A stretch of DNA of 64,000 nt from Flaccisagitta enflata (Eukaryota > Chaetognatha > Sagittoidea > Aphragmophora). A model generated the notes under the pieces. The model was given only the letters and a program-made list of their open reading frames with translations, had not been told where the DNA came from and searched no databases. Positions 10,511 to 22,096 of this stretch are shown in pieces. The stretch is from positions 65,968,001 through 66,032,000 of the forward strand of contig OZ231126.1 of NCBI GenBank assembly GCA_965153355.1, in the 5' to 3' direction. Position numbers and translations under genes: made by a program. Positions within the stretch are counted from its first letter, which is position 1. Each line of letters opens with the position of its first letter.

Positions 10511-11509
10511 CAGACAGATGGATGGACATACAGATTGACAAATATTAGAATTATCACCCCAGTATCCTACAGGGCATTGACCTTGAAAGAGCTGTTTAAA
10601 GCCTGTATGAAGTGTTATGGGAGGGAGACAGACAAACAGAGTGATTGAGAAATAAGGCCTCAGAGGTCTGATTTACCCAAAAGAGGTTTAAGGTCAAATG
10701 TATAAATGGACATTAAAAAAAAACTTAATTGCAGAACATATACTTAGTGGAGGCTGCTGAGAGAGGTATTGAACAAATATATTAATCAAAACCACTCCAT
10801 GAATATTCAAGCAACTCTCCAATAATTGAAAGACAAAAGTTCGTTTTTAATGTCATTTTACCACACTTGCAATGACGCTGAAAGAATTGAAAGACAACAT
10901 TTGAATAACTGTTAGACAGTTTTTTGGACATCTTCTTGACAACGATGTAGGATTTTTTTGACAACTACTTCAGGACAATTAGGACAGGCTTTGGACAAGT
11001 CTAGGACAAGTCTAGGACAAGTTATATATTCTAGGACAAGTTGAGGAAAATTCAAGGACACTTCAAGGACAAGTCTAGAACACTTCTAAGACAGCTTTGG
11101 CGAGTTTAATAAACATTTGTTAAGAAAGCTTTTGGCTGAAAGGGATTTTTCTTGATATTTTGGAGTAAGCTTTTTACACTTTTAGGACAATTTCAGCCTT
11201 CAGGACAAGTCTGGGACAACTGTAGGACAAATAGGATTAGTCTTTCAATGCTCTGGGACATGTTAAGAACAAGTAAGGCATTGAGAATGAACCACCTGAA
11301 GGTGATTGAACAATCAGAATCAATTGGATTTTACTAAAAAAGATCGAATTTGTGCATTGACTTTAGGTGGCATTTACTGTACTCCTACAATAGGGATTTT
11401 TTTGCCCCTATTTTTCCGACCTCCTCCATAGTGTTTATGAACACCATGCAAAGTCTCATGACATGGTATTTTCATGAGGCTTCTTCCGAAGTCTTTCGAG
11501 GTGTGATCT

Positions 11510-12650
11510 GTGTTTGGGGCTAAGAATGCTCATCCGGGACCAGAAATGCTGGTTTGGGGCCCACTGTTAGTTCAAATGTGTACTTTGCCATTCTGGGTGT
11601 GATATTTGAACTTCACAGCTTCATATTAGATCGATATTTCGACTCTGGCAGTATGTATATGCTTATGATGGGTTAAAACTGCCAAAAGGTGCTAAAAATG
11701 CTTATTTTGGGCAAGAATGCTCATTCAGGTCCGGGTTAAACTCCCAATTCTTTATCCTGAACCCTTTTTGATCTCACCATAGGACTCCCCACCCTAAATT
11801 CTCTCTCGCTCTTGAGTAAGTTTAAACATTTAACTTGTACGGGGGGGGGGGGGAGGAGGAGGCAATAGTGATCCTAGAGAGTTGGTTAGGCCGGTACTAG
11901 GTGACTCCGTTGATGGAGAAGCGAACGATTTAGTCGCAGTGAATACTAACGCTGTTGGAAAGTATCATATTAATGTTGTCCAAAGTTTTTGGATGAGTGA
12001 ATTGAACAAAAGGATGGTTGCGTGTAAGGTTTAAGTGCTTCACATAGCAAAAATTGGTTATTTCTTTTCACCCTCTTTATCTAATGTGGAGTGGCTAATT
12101 TCTGAACCCTTAACATTTTTCTTTTATGAAAAATTGTTTATCTTCGGTTTTTTTTAAAAAAAATTTGAGAACCTAATTTGCATAATGCAGTGTGATAAAA
12201 CAATATGCTGACATCCTTTAAATTAGCTTTTACTAATTTCTAATCTTCAAAGAATTGTTAATCTGCCTCTTCATAAGCTCTTTCATAGCTTATGATTTAA
12301 TATTTTAATTTATTTTTATAAATATTATAATTTTTTGAAATAAATTATTGCCCTCTTGGTACTAAAACTATACAGGATTTTGCTGAAATCTGGGAAATCT
12401 GTGGAAACTTTAAGGTTAAAACAGAAATGGAAGATGAAGGAATTTAAAAAAAAAAATGGTCATCTTCATGATTTTTGTTCCGCCATATTCCTCCAATAGG
12501 ATGAGAGGATACTCCCAACTTTTGCTATATGAAGCACCCAAGTGTAAGGTGTTACCTTTTCAGAGAGGAAGATGGTAGGACTAAATTCAAAGTTTACTCG
12601 CCCTAAAAATTGCTACTTTATCTTCGAATACATGCCCCCCCCCTTCCCCT
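11510..12650. other. no gene seen
   Basis: This is AT-rich sequence with a G-run at 11841-11853 and imperfect aatgctcat/gggcaagaatgctcat words near 11530 and 11700. I recognise nothing functional. Confidence 0.4.
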
Positions 12651-12654
12651 ACCC

Positions 12655-12749
12655 CGACTTGGCATATCTTTTCCTTCATTTCTCATCACGCGCGTCTTCG
12701 CGTCATTTTGCTCGTTCGCGCGCGCGACCTAGTCTTTTGCGCAAACGAT

Positions 12750-12831
<82 letters not shown>

Positions 12832-12848
12832 TTCTCTCTCCCTCTCCG
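12655..12848 (+). promoter_or_regulatory. candidate CpG-rich promoter / 5' non-coding exon
   Basis: A local CpG-rich patch (tcacgcgcgtcttcgcgtca, then ttcgcgcgcgcgacc) stands out from the AT-rich surroundings. It is followed by a (CT)n tract and a consensus splice donor ccg|GTAAGT at 12849. It could be the 5' leader of the gene whose first coding exon is at 17963. No transcript evidence is available, so this is inference. Confidence 0.3.
12751..12838. repeat. (CT)n microsatellite
   Basis: A pure CT run of about 80 bp lies directly upstream of the donor at 12849. Confidence 0.97.
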
Positions 12849-12965
12849 GTAAGTACTACCGGTGAATGTGCTCATAACAACATGTAAACACTGTCGGTAA
12901 AGATAATACCTGCGTGACTGCATCTTTATATCTCTTGCGCAATATTTGTGGCTTTGCTGATTCTG

Positions 12966-13015
12966 AGTCGCGTGGACGAGACTCAATATATACTGCTTTG
13001 TCGGTCAGACGGTTT
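12966..13015 (-). mobile_element. decayed CAAG/CTAA element end
   Basis: The string gagtcgcgtggacgagactc, then tgctttgtcggtcag matches the hairpin end in minus orientation. The rest of the element is not recognisable. Confidence 0.45.
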
Positions 13016-13352
13016 TTTGCCTTTTTTAAATATTTTTTTTTTATTCTGGTTATTAAATCGTGTTGAATGATATGATACAATTTCATCAGGTAAGGAATCG
13101 TGTCAATCGTCATGGTTGATCCGTCAGAGGCGTTGGTGCTACGAGGTTATACAATATTTATATATCCCGGTCAAATGTATTTTTTCTCTGTGTCAGTGTG
13201 CTTTTAGACACGTGCCGAAGCGACCTACATCACTGCCCCTAGTCGAGGCGGCTTAGTAAAGAGGGCTAAAGAGGCGTCAGGAGCGTACAGTCGGACAAAA
13301 AAAGAGGTTTGAAAAAGAAAGAGCAAGCAAAAACATGGAACTAAGTAAGAAA

Positions 13353-13571
13353 CAAGTGACGCGGGGTCACAATATCGTTGCGGACCGGTGGGCAGGGGCA
13401 TTCAATCCCCATCCACACCTCAAATCCCACTCCATGCACAAACATACATAAATAGTATCCAAAACGCTCATTTTCCCATTTTTCGACTCGATCACACCTA
13501 CGGACCGACGGACCAACGGATGGATGGATGGACAAAGCCTCTTACAAATAGAGTTGCGTGTCCTTAACTAA
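13353..13571 (+). mobile_element. CAAG/CTAA element, subfamily C (219 bp)
   Basis: It starts CAAGTGACGCGGGGTCACAA, then TATCGTTGCGGAC and ggtgggcaggggcat. A region with cccatttttcgactcgat follows, then a GGAC tract, and ggacaaagcctcttacaa before the hairpin (agttgcgtgtccttaact) ending CTAA. The next base starts another element. Confidence 0.85.
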
Positions 13572-13702
13572 CAAGGCCAAGTAGGCCAATAAGGTGCGAC
13601 GTGTGGATCGTTGAACGAATGCGTTACCCCACAGACAGACCGACCGACCGACCGACCGACCGACGGACACAGCCAGTTATAGAGGTGCTTTGTCGCACCT
13701 AA
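13572..13702 (+). mobile_element. CAAG/CTAA element, subfamily D (131 bp)
   Basis: It begins CAAGGCCAAGTAGGCC exactly where the subfamily C copy ends. It has aaggtgcgacgtgtggatcg near the 5' end, a GACC tract, gccagttatag, and the hairpin AGGTGCTTTGTCGCACCT ending CTAA. A second copy lies at 40904-41030. Confidence 0.87.
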
Positions 13703-13723
13703 AAAGAGGATTACAAGCGAATT

Positions 13724-14990
13724 AGGTCATCCAAGGATCGCACATGGTCAGCGGTGCCCATTGCTATGCTTTATTAGTGGGAGTGGGGCTGCGTCCTAAA
13801 ACGGCTAATGTTGTGTAGAACATAGGGGTGAACCGTTATGTTTGTCCTTCTGTGACTGATTTCAGGAGGGTTAACTGATTTTAGGCCTGTGAGGGCTGGT
13901 TTGGGAGTTTAACCATTTTGGGGGATTTTGATTTTTTTTTTTGGTTTGAGCCTAGGCATAGGGATTTGGTCTTACAGGCTAGGATTTGGGCTTGAAGGCT
14001 AGGATTTGAGCCTCATGGCTGAGAGGGCCTCAGGGCTAGGATTTGGGTCTTGAGGCTGGTATTTGGGTCATCAGGCTGTGATTTGCGCCATTATCCTGGG
14101 ATTTTGCCCAACAGGCTAGGATTTAGGCCTCGAGGCTGGGATTTGGGCCTTGAGGCTGATATCTGGGTTTAATGTCCTCGGGTGGGGGGGGGGGGGATAT
14201 ACGGTCATACGTAACGGTTTACTCCTGTGTTCTACAGGACATCGGCGCTTTGGGGCCGCTGCCTAAAAAAGAAGAAAAAGAACTAAAAGAAAGAAAGAGG
14301 GAATAGATAAATAGTTGCAAAAGCGTCAGATGGTCAGCGGTACCCGTTGCCCCTAAGTTAGTGAATGTTAGATATGAAGGTGAGAGGGGCAGCAGCCCCA
14401 AAGGAGCCGATGACCCATGCTTGGCGAAAATTTGAGTATTGAGGCAGGATTTTAGCCCCAAGGAATGGATTGGAGCCATGAGGTTGGAATTGGAGCCATG
14501 ATGCTGAGGTTGGAGCCTCGGAGCTGGGGTTGGACCCTTAAGGCTGGAATTGGAGCCCCGAAGCCGGTATTGGAGCCTCAAGGCTGGGACTGGACCATTG
14601 AGTGTGGGATTGGAGCCTCGAGGCTGGGATTGGAGCCTCGAGGCTGGGATTGGAGCCTCGAGGCTGGGATGAGAGCCTCGCGGCTGGGATGAGAGCCTTG
14701 ACGCTGGGACTGATGCCTCAAGACTGAGATTGGAGGCTGGGATTGGAGCCTTGATGCTAGGATTTGAGCCGTGACACCTGGAATTGGAGCCTTGAGGCTT
14801 GGATACGAGGCCTAAGTCTGGGATTTGAGCTGGAGGTTGAAACTTAGGCTTCAAAGTTAGGGGGGGGAGACGGAGAAGGAGAAGAAGGAGGAGGAGAAGA
14901 AGGAGGGAGGAGGAGGAGAAAGTTTCCCATATGTGTGAAAGCATAGGTCATTGGCCCCTTTGGGGCTGCTGGCCAAAAAGAGAAAACAAG
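13724..14990. mobile_element. family E cluster with 20-21 bp arrays
   Basis: Heads (aggtcatccaaggatcgcac at 13725; the inverse of the AATAGTCGCAAAAGCG head near 14310), GGCCCC blocks and arrays alternate. The arrays are at 13940-14165 (aggatttgggcctcgaggct) and 14440-14830 (ctgggattggagcctcgagg). A GGAGGAGAA purine tract at 14870-14925 and gtgtgaaagcataggtcatt, then ggcccctttggggctgctgg close the cluster. Several units at 14600-14660 are identical, suggesting recent array growth. Confidence 0.72.
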
Positions 14991-15152
14991 AATGAAAAAA
15001 AATGTGGTTAGGTACAGTGCTTTAATAGGCTAACCAAGCACTTGGCCAGGGACAAGTGATGCAAAAACAGCCCATCAATGACCGACCATCTGACCGACCG
15101 ACATAGCAAATGCCAGCCTCGCGTACCGAATCGAGAATCGAGTGTTTCTGTC

Positions 15153-15360
<208 letters not shown>

Positions 15361-15463
15361 AATTACCGCACCGCATTCCGTTCCCACTCATTTTCCCCCT
15401 CCTAAATTTGGATCGGGATGGATTTACCTTCTCGTCTTCCCACTCACGTGCGTAAATATGTTC

Positions 15464-15580
15464 TTAGTCGCCTACTATGCGATTCTATGAGGGTGTGTCC
15501 GCAGGTAGGTTGGTCTGTCTTAATATCTGTTGATAATGCGTTTATGGTTTTTTTTTATCATAACTGCCCCGGCCCTGCCT
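15464..15580 (-). mobile_element. decayed CAAG/CTAA element, subfamily C-like
   Basis: The end ttagtcgcctactatgcgat, then gagggtgtgtccg resembles the subfamily C hairpin end. The body ends near cccctgcc-like sequence (ccggccctgcc) without a CAAG end. Confidence 0.5.
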
Positions 15581-16085
15581 AGGGGAAGGGTTGGATCTAG
15601 GGGTAGGGTTGGGTCCAGGCCTGATTTAAGTGAATTTTTTGACAGAGCCAATCGGGATCTCTCTTCACAATTTGACAGAGCTCGACGGGAAAACTGTGAG
15701 CCCGGTAAAAACTTATTGCCAAAATTTCAGATCATATTGCTTTAATGAACAGCCTACATTTGTAATAATAGTTACTGGCTAGATGATGCAATGATATGAT
15801 AATCTCTAATTGTTCCATAAAGTATGAGAAATGCTCAAAAAGTGACTCAAAACGTGAAGATTTTTCAAACATTTTACTCCCTGAGCTTGAGAGTTTGAAA
15901 TCCATCCCAGAGCCCGCCGAATATGAGAGTGCGAGAGCAAAACTGAGAGCCTCGGGCTCACGGGCTCGCTCCTGGTTGGGTCTAGGGGTAGGGGTAGGGC
16001 TTTTGATTAGGGGAAGGGTCGGGTTGAGCCCTAGGGGTCCGGTTGACCCTAAAAGTAGATAAGGGTTGGGTCTAGGGGTTGGTTC
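15577..16085. other. G-rich (GGGTTGGGTCTAGGGG)-type words; no gene
   Basis: Two clusters (15590-15620 and 15975-16085) of GGGTTGGGTCTAGGGG and TAGGGGTAGGG words surround unremarkable sequence. They are weakly telomere-like but irregular. Confidence 0.4.
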
Positions 16086-16123
16086 AGGTTAAAGGGTACG
16101 TAACAGTTCAATGTCGGCGGAAA

Positions 16124-16394
16124 CAAGCCTTACATAGGGGCATAGGGCAAATGTCGCGGACGGTTGGGTAGGGGCAGTAGAAAAAAAAAAAAAACCAAAC
16201 AAACAAAATTAAAAAAAACAAACAAAAAAAATAGATAAATAAAGTACACCTATACTCACATTTATACAACCCAAACTAATCTAAAACCCTAAAAAAGACA
16301 GTAACAATGATAGATTAAAAAGGTTACCGACGGATTAACGGATGGACAGACCAAACAACACAGCAAGATGTAGAGTTGCGTGTCCGCAAATTAA
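16124..16394 (+). mobile_element. CAAG/CTAA element, decayed subfamily C
   Basis: It starts CAAGCCTTACATAGGGG and has tcgcggacggttgggtaggg near the 5' side, matching the subfamily C 5' subterminal motif. An A-rich interior is followed by a GGAC tract, and it ends gtagagttgcgtgtccgcaa, attaa. Confidence 0.65.
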
Positions 16395-16920
16395 AACATA
16401 GGCTCATAAGTTATGTTTATCCGGCCAGTTCCTGCACCTTTGCCGAGGCGTTCACTAGTATTGATTTGCGGAGGCTCAATAATGGATTGTTCGCTGAGCT
16501 GTTCCTCTATGAACGCAGTATAGTGTCGCGACCATAGATGTTTCCGATCAAGTTTTGTCTCTTAATCTTTTAGTGCTATATGGTAAGTATTGGTAACTGC
16601 CATATCAAACGAAAAGACGCCTAGCACTAGCGTAGGCGCGACTGTACGTCGGTCTCTATGTTGGTCCGTCTGTCTGTCTGAAATACTATTGAAATATATC
16701 GGTTTTCATCAATTTTAAGGAGAATTATGTATTTTTTTAATGTTTTGTGATTATCTTATTTTGCATGTTGAGACAATACGGAGCACGCGACTGTTGGTCT
16801 ATTGAGCTTGTTTTGTTTTTTTCCTGCGCCCGAGTGACTAGCGACGCGCGACCAGACACGATTACAGAATATGAAGAACTTTCATTAAATTTTCATATCA
16901 ACGGAAAGACGATACAGTCT

Positions 16921-17309
16921 CAATGATAATATAGTGAGAGGGGCAGCAAAATCGCTAGCAACCCTACCCACAGCCTGGATGGACAATATTACAGAGACAA
17001 CTGAGTTACTGGCATTTAGCTTATCCCAATACTATTCCCGCCATCGAGGCGTTTTTCAAATTTCCTCCTCGTTCTGAAGATATCAGTCATAAACTAGCTA
17101 AATCAACACCTCAGAAAATGGCTGATTTTTACCCTAAAAAGGGCCGTATCTTGATAACTAGGTTGAAAATACAAAATCGCCTCGATGGCGGGAATTGAAT
17201 TGGGACAAGTTGTTAGGCACCAACTTTATTGTCCGTGTGGTAGAAACCATTTCGGCCGCAGGTAGGGGTGCTAGCGATTTCGACTGCCCCTCTCACTGTA
17301 ATATCATTG
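16921..17309. mobile_element. 389-bp foldback MITE
   Basis: The left end caatgataatatagtgagag, gggcag is inverted at the right (ctgcccctctcactgtaata, tcattg). Inside it, gctagcaaccctacc is mirrored by ggtaggggtgctagcg, and attcccgccatcgaggcg by cgcctcgatggcgggaat. No target duplication could be fixed. It is not obviously related to the other families. Confidence 0.75.
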
Positions 17310-17399
17310 GTTCTGTATAGGAAAACAAAGAGCTTTTTGCTCGTCTAATGCGTGCACTCGGCAAATACTTTGTCTCCTCCTTTCTGCCTGTCAGTCTCA

Positions 17400-17610
<211 letters not shown>

Positions 17611-17962
17611 CAAAATGCAAATGGAACGGTCAAAATTTAATGAATTTTTATCGGCATTCACGACTCGTTTTAATAGGACGGCGGAATGAAAATGGATTTG
17701 CGTATCGTCCACGTCCATCAGATTCCTTCAAAACGTGGGCGAGGAAATGGAATTTCTAAACAAGAATGTTGCCGTAACTGGCAAAAGAATCGGAATTCAT
17801 GGAAATGACATGGATGACGCGAAAACCACCTGTCGTCAGGACTCGGAAAGTCTCTTTCTCCTCGCTGATTGCATTGAACTTTAAAGGTCTTTTTAAAACT
17901 GATAAAACTGCGAATGATACAGTTTTGATACACGCGTCCGTTGACGGCTGAATCCAGACGCG

Positions 17963-19283
17963 ATGGAGGGCAAAAAAATCGGCTATAGCGTGATTTACAA
18001 CGTCATCGGCACGGACAATTGTCACGCCATCTCCAACGTGTTGTCACACGCCGCGCCCAGTGCCACTTTCAACTCAACTCTACACAACGAATTGACCACT
18101 TGTAACTCGCAGGAAGAGATAAACCGAGGACGCATCGAGACGCTTCTTGATCCGGAAAAAGAAGCGGCGATGAGGATAAGCAATTGCGCCTCGCCTCCAG
18201 GAAACGTCACCAAGACCGCGACCGTCGACGCCATCCCGAAGACGCGGAAATGGACCAGTCATCGCCCCGATGCGGAGGCGGCTCAATCGCGAACGGCGAA
18301 GCGAAAAATGCGAGAAAAACGCGATAAAACGACGAAAACAACAACAACGAAGTCTCTCCAGGAGAAAACAAAACGGTACCCCGCGGCGTGTGGTAGCGAC
18401 GGGAGAAGACAAAACGGAGATCTCGATTTCGATCGCCGCGTCAAGGATTACATTCGGACCGATCGTAACAACGCCGCCGTTGATTGCGGAGAAGACGGCG
18501 ATCATGACGACGACCATATATGTCTCCTCGATGGCGAAAACTCTCAACCCACCCGAAATCGGAAGAAATTGAATAAAACCGGTCTCGAGGATGTTATTCT
18601 CAACGTCGAGGATTTACCGTCGCTTTGCGAAATTTCCGCCGCTGCTCACATTGATCCTAACAACGACGCGTCCGCGCTTAAAGGAATTTACCCTATGAGG
18701 AAGTTTTCATCCTCAGTTTCCACTGTTCCCAACGTTACGTTTCCCACCACGTCCTCCGCTCGCTTTATCAACCGCGGAAACGACGACGACGACGACGACG
18801 ACAATGACGATCGCCAGTCGTCAAATGTTTCTCTCAACGCCTCGCCGCCGAATCCCCCCCTCGTCAATGGCGAAAACGCTCAATCGACCGTAAATATCTC
18901 TGATGGTGAGGTCATCTCGAATGGAAAAAGAACCTCGCCAGACATTGGAGATCATCAAATTTGTGCTACGACTGTTACGATTTGCCGCGCCGATCGAGAA
19001 GATGTAGCCTTAGGATCCGACGAAGATAATCTTAGTCAGGGACGTCGAGACGATTCGCCGTCTAAAAATCTGATTGACAACGAGAAACTCGGAAAGAGTC
19101 AGCAACGACAAGTCGTAACAACGGAAAACGAAAGGCATCAAGCGTCATTTCGAAGAAGCCGACGGAAGAAGTCTCCGTCGTCGAAAAATGTGATACCGGA
19201 AAGCGGAAGCGGACGCGGCGATCGTCGGCGGATGTCGGACGATCAAGCCACTTATCTTTACTTGACGCCCGGATACATCAAAG
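17963..19283 (+). CDS. unrecognised protein, long N-terminal exon (440 codons)
   Basis: The reading frame opens at ATG 17963 (gcgATGGAGGGC). It stays open as high-complexity, CpG-containing sequence until a good donor, AAAG|GTGAGA, at 19284. It leaves phase 1 and is followed at once by a (GA)n tract. The protein is hydrophilic and mostly disordered by eye. It is rich in D, N, S, T, K and R, with an acidic run (GNDDDDDDDNDD) near residue 280. It has basic patches (residues 110-140 and 400-425) and ends YLYLTPGYIK. There is no signal peptide or membrane segment. I do not recognise the family. The strongest arguments for it being real are length, composition unlike the surrounding repeats, and the donor exactly where repeat sequence begins. 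The frame itself runs on into the microsatellite, but that tail is intronic. Confidence 0.6.
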
Positions 19284-19292
19284 GTGAGAGGC

Positions 19293-19296
<4 letters not shown>

Positions 19297-19365
<69 letters not shown>

Positions 19366-19388
19366 TGTGTGTGTGTGTGTGTGTGTGC
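19297..19388. repeat. compound (GA)n-(GT)n microsatellite
   Basis: About 65 bp of GA changes directly to about 25 bp of GT, starting 13 bp past a probable splice donor. Confidence 0.97.
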
Positions 19389-19983
<595 letters not shown>

Positions 19984-20062
19984 TCACTGACAGTCGATCC
20001 ACGATTAGAATCTAAACGCATTTTTGTCATTAGGGCGACTTGTCCTCTGAGTGAGTGCAAGT

Positions 20063-20066
<4 letters not shown>

Positions 20067-20124
<58 letters not shown>
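20067..20124. repeat. (GA)n microsatellite
   Basis: About 55 bp of pure GA, followed by an A/G-rich tract up to 20265. Confidence 0.97.
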
Positions 20125-20126
<2 letters not shown>

Positions 20127-20265
20127 GAGAGAAAGAAACAAGGAAAGAAAGAGAGAACGAGAAAAAGAAAGGCAAGAAAAAAAAGGCAAGAAGTAGAGAA
20201 AGGAGGAAAACGAATAAGAAACAAAAAAAGAAAAAAAAAGGAAAGAAAAATAAGGAGAGAAAATA

Positions 20266-20823
20266 GTCGCAAGAGCGTAAGATGGCCAGCAGTGCCCATG
20301 CCCTGCTGAGTAGGTTGAGCTTGAAATTAAAGGGGGAGCAGGCCAGCGGCCCCCGAAGGGGTCGATGACCTATGCTTTCACACATATGGGGGATTTTCTC
20401 CTTCTACTCCTCCTCCTCCCCCTTCTCCTCCGTCCCTCCCCCTCAAATCTCGAGGGCTAAATCCCAGCCTTGAGGCCCAAATCCCAGTTCCAAGGCCCAA
20501 ATCTCAGCCTCAAGGCCCAAATCCTAGCCTGGAGGCTGAGATTTGGGCCTCTTGGCTGGGATCTGGGCCTCTTCGCTGGGGTTTGGACCTCGTGACTGAG
20601 ATATGGATGTCAAGGCTGGGATTTGGGCCTCCAGGCTAGGATTTGGGCCTCAAGGCTGAGATTTGGGCCTCGAGGCCCAAATCCCAGTCTCGAGGCTGGG
20701 ATTTTTGCCTCGAGACTGGGATTTGAGGGGGGGGGACAAAGGAGAAGAACGAGAAGGAGAAAATCCCCCATATGTGTGAAAGCATAGGTCATCGACTCCT
20801 TCGGGGCCGCTGCCCAAAAAGGA
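20266..20823 (+). mobile_element. complete family E element (about 558 bp)
   Basis: The head is aatagtcgcaagagcgtaag. The block ggccagcggcccccgaaggg, gtcgatgacc and tatgctttcacacatatggg follows. A 20-bp array runs from 20440 to 20720 and changes orientation at about 20535 and 20665. It closes with the inverse block (cccatatgtgtgaaagcata, ggtcatcgac, tccttcggggccgctgccc) and AAAAAGG. Roughly 55 bp of inverted repeat encloses the array. Confidence 0.8.
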
Positions 20824-21775
20824 AGAGGTGCGACGATCTACGACGACGGTGACAAACGTTGAGAGAAAGAGCTGTTGCTATTTTTATCGTGTTCCTCCTT
20901 TACGTCGTACGTAACGACTCTCAGACTCATCGAGAAAAACACGACAGACAGTGCAGCGCCTGCTGGGGAAGGTAACTAAGTTGGATCGTTGAAATCGAGC
21001 CTCATCTTCTTTTGCAATTTTTGTCTTGACTGTATGTTGGTTAATCTGACCCTACGGCGTATGCACGACAGCAAAAAATTGCTAGGGCCAATTTTCACAA
21101 AACTAGAACTCCCTACACCTGACGATAGCTGCCCCTCATTCCACCCATACTATCCATACCAACCTTTGAATTTGGTGTAATTCTAACGACCAACAACGTG
21201 ACGTGCCGTAAGGCCCGTAAGACAGAGTCATTAACTTAATGGCGAAAGAAGACTGAGTACGCGTAAATGACGCCCAAGTCGTAAATCTCCTCATTGATCC
21301 ACCACACAATCCGACCCTCCTTTGTAATGACTAATGAATGTGGGATTTTGGATAGGTTTAACCGTTCAAGTAGGAGAATCTAGGCGACGATATCATCGGG
21401 GGTAAAAAAGCTCGCTCAAAAAAGATTTTTTGCAATTTGACTAAAGTGAGGGTGCTGAATAAAACTGTGGTATTCACAAGTCTTCAGCATTACTCTTTAT
21501 GATGTTTCACAAACATTTTTCTTTAAAAAAGTGGAAGAAAAAGGTAACACTTATTCTATGACTTCTTTTTAAAACTCATCTCCACCGACATTTTCTCTAA
21601 GTCAGATTTAACATTCCAATGTATCCATACGCGTTAAGAAAGAGAGACAGACTGGCTAAAAATAACAAATAAATGGAGGGACGGGTACACAGATGCTCTG
21701 ACAGTTCATCACATTAATGAAGGTAAATCTGACTACATGCATGAGGCTTTGTAATGCAATTAAGTATCATGGAAA
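20824..21775. other. no gene recognised
   Basis: A stretch at 20824-20975 has exon-like composition and ends ctggggaag|GTAACT, a possible donor, but no convincing frame. The remainder is unremarkable. Confidence 0.35.
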
Positions 21776-21786
21776 AATTGTTAAGG

Positions 21787-22096
21787 TTGTTGTTGTTGTT
21801 GTTGTTAACCGGGGGAGTCTACCCGGGCGAGATGAGCATGAATGCGGCATCTGATTTTCAGAGAGGCCATGCAATCCACCACATTGGGCCATGCCTTTGG
21901 ATCTTTTTGTGTAAGACTCCTGTCAATGTCGTGTCAAATTGTTGTCTGCTTCAACCGTAAGGGGAGCTTTATTTCAATCATAAACACATGCTACGCTAAC
22001 AATGTTACGTCTGAGCGGGGAACGCAGGCGGGGATCGATCCCGCGACCTTCGAAACCGAAGGCAAGAGCCGTAACCACTCAGCCACCACGCACCCC
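21787..22096 (-). mobile_element. tRNA-derived SINE, full length, 11-bp TSD
   Basis: On the minus strand it starts GGGGTGCGTGGTGGCTGAGT, GGTTA (an A-box-like word), with ggtcgcgggatcgatcccc as B box, at 22096-22017. The body follows and it ends in a (CAA)n-type tail (TTGTTG on +). AATTGTTAAGG flanks both ends (21776-21786 and 22097-22107). The tRNA-like part is about 80 nt. Its anticodon arm CCTTC..GAAGG leaves a 6-nt loop, so it is not a working tRNA. Confidence 0.88.
22017..22096 (-). promoter_or_regulatory. SINE tRNA-like head with internal Pol III A and B boxes
   Basis: GTGGCTGAGTGGTTA resembles a tRNA A box. The B-box region is gcgggatcgatcccc, where the usual GGTTCGAATCC has become GGGATCGATCC. 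The acceptor ends GGGG and CCCC pair. Confidence 0.7.

Larger units (their letters stand above)
6394..11505. mobile_element. 5.1-kb CAC...GTG-ended element, 4-bp TSD ATCT
   Basis: The left end is CACACTTCGAAAGACTTC. The right end is the inverse of CACACCTCGAAAGACTTC. The flanks carry ATCT at 6390-6393 and 11506-11509. The arms stay recognisably inverted for about 400 bp, for example tgagactttgcatggtg against its complement near 11446. They share cccctattgt, the AGGACAA/TTGTCCT words and caatgctctgggac. The 5'-CAC terminus plus 4-bp TSD suggests a Chapaev/CMC-like DNA transposon. No transposase is seen. The interior is full of 20-bp arrays and a pogo-like MITE, probably later insertions. Confidence 0.78.

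Noticed and set aside
14219-14944. 241-codon minus-strand frame with Pro/Ser/Leu repeats
   Set aside because: It is the translation of the 20-21 bp family E arrays and the CTCCTC tract. The shorter frame on the opposite strand has the same origin.
22017-22096. Functional tRNA gene on the minus strand
   Set aside because: The anticodon stem leaves a 6-nt loop, the acceptor pairing is imperfect, and the sequence continues into a SINE body with a tail and target duplications.
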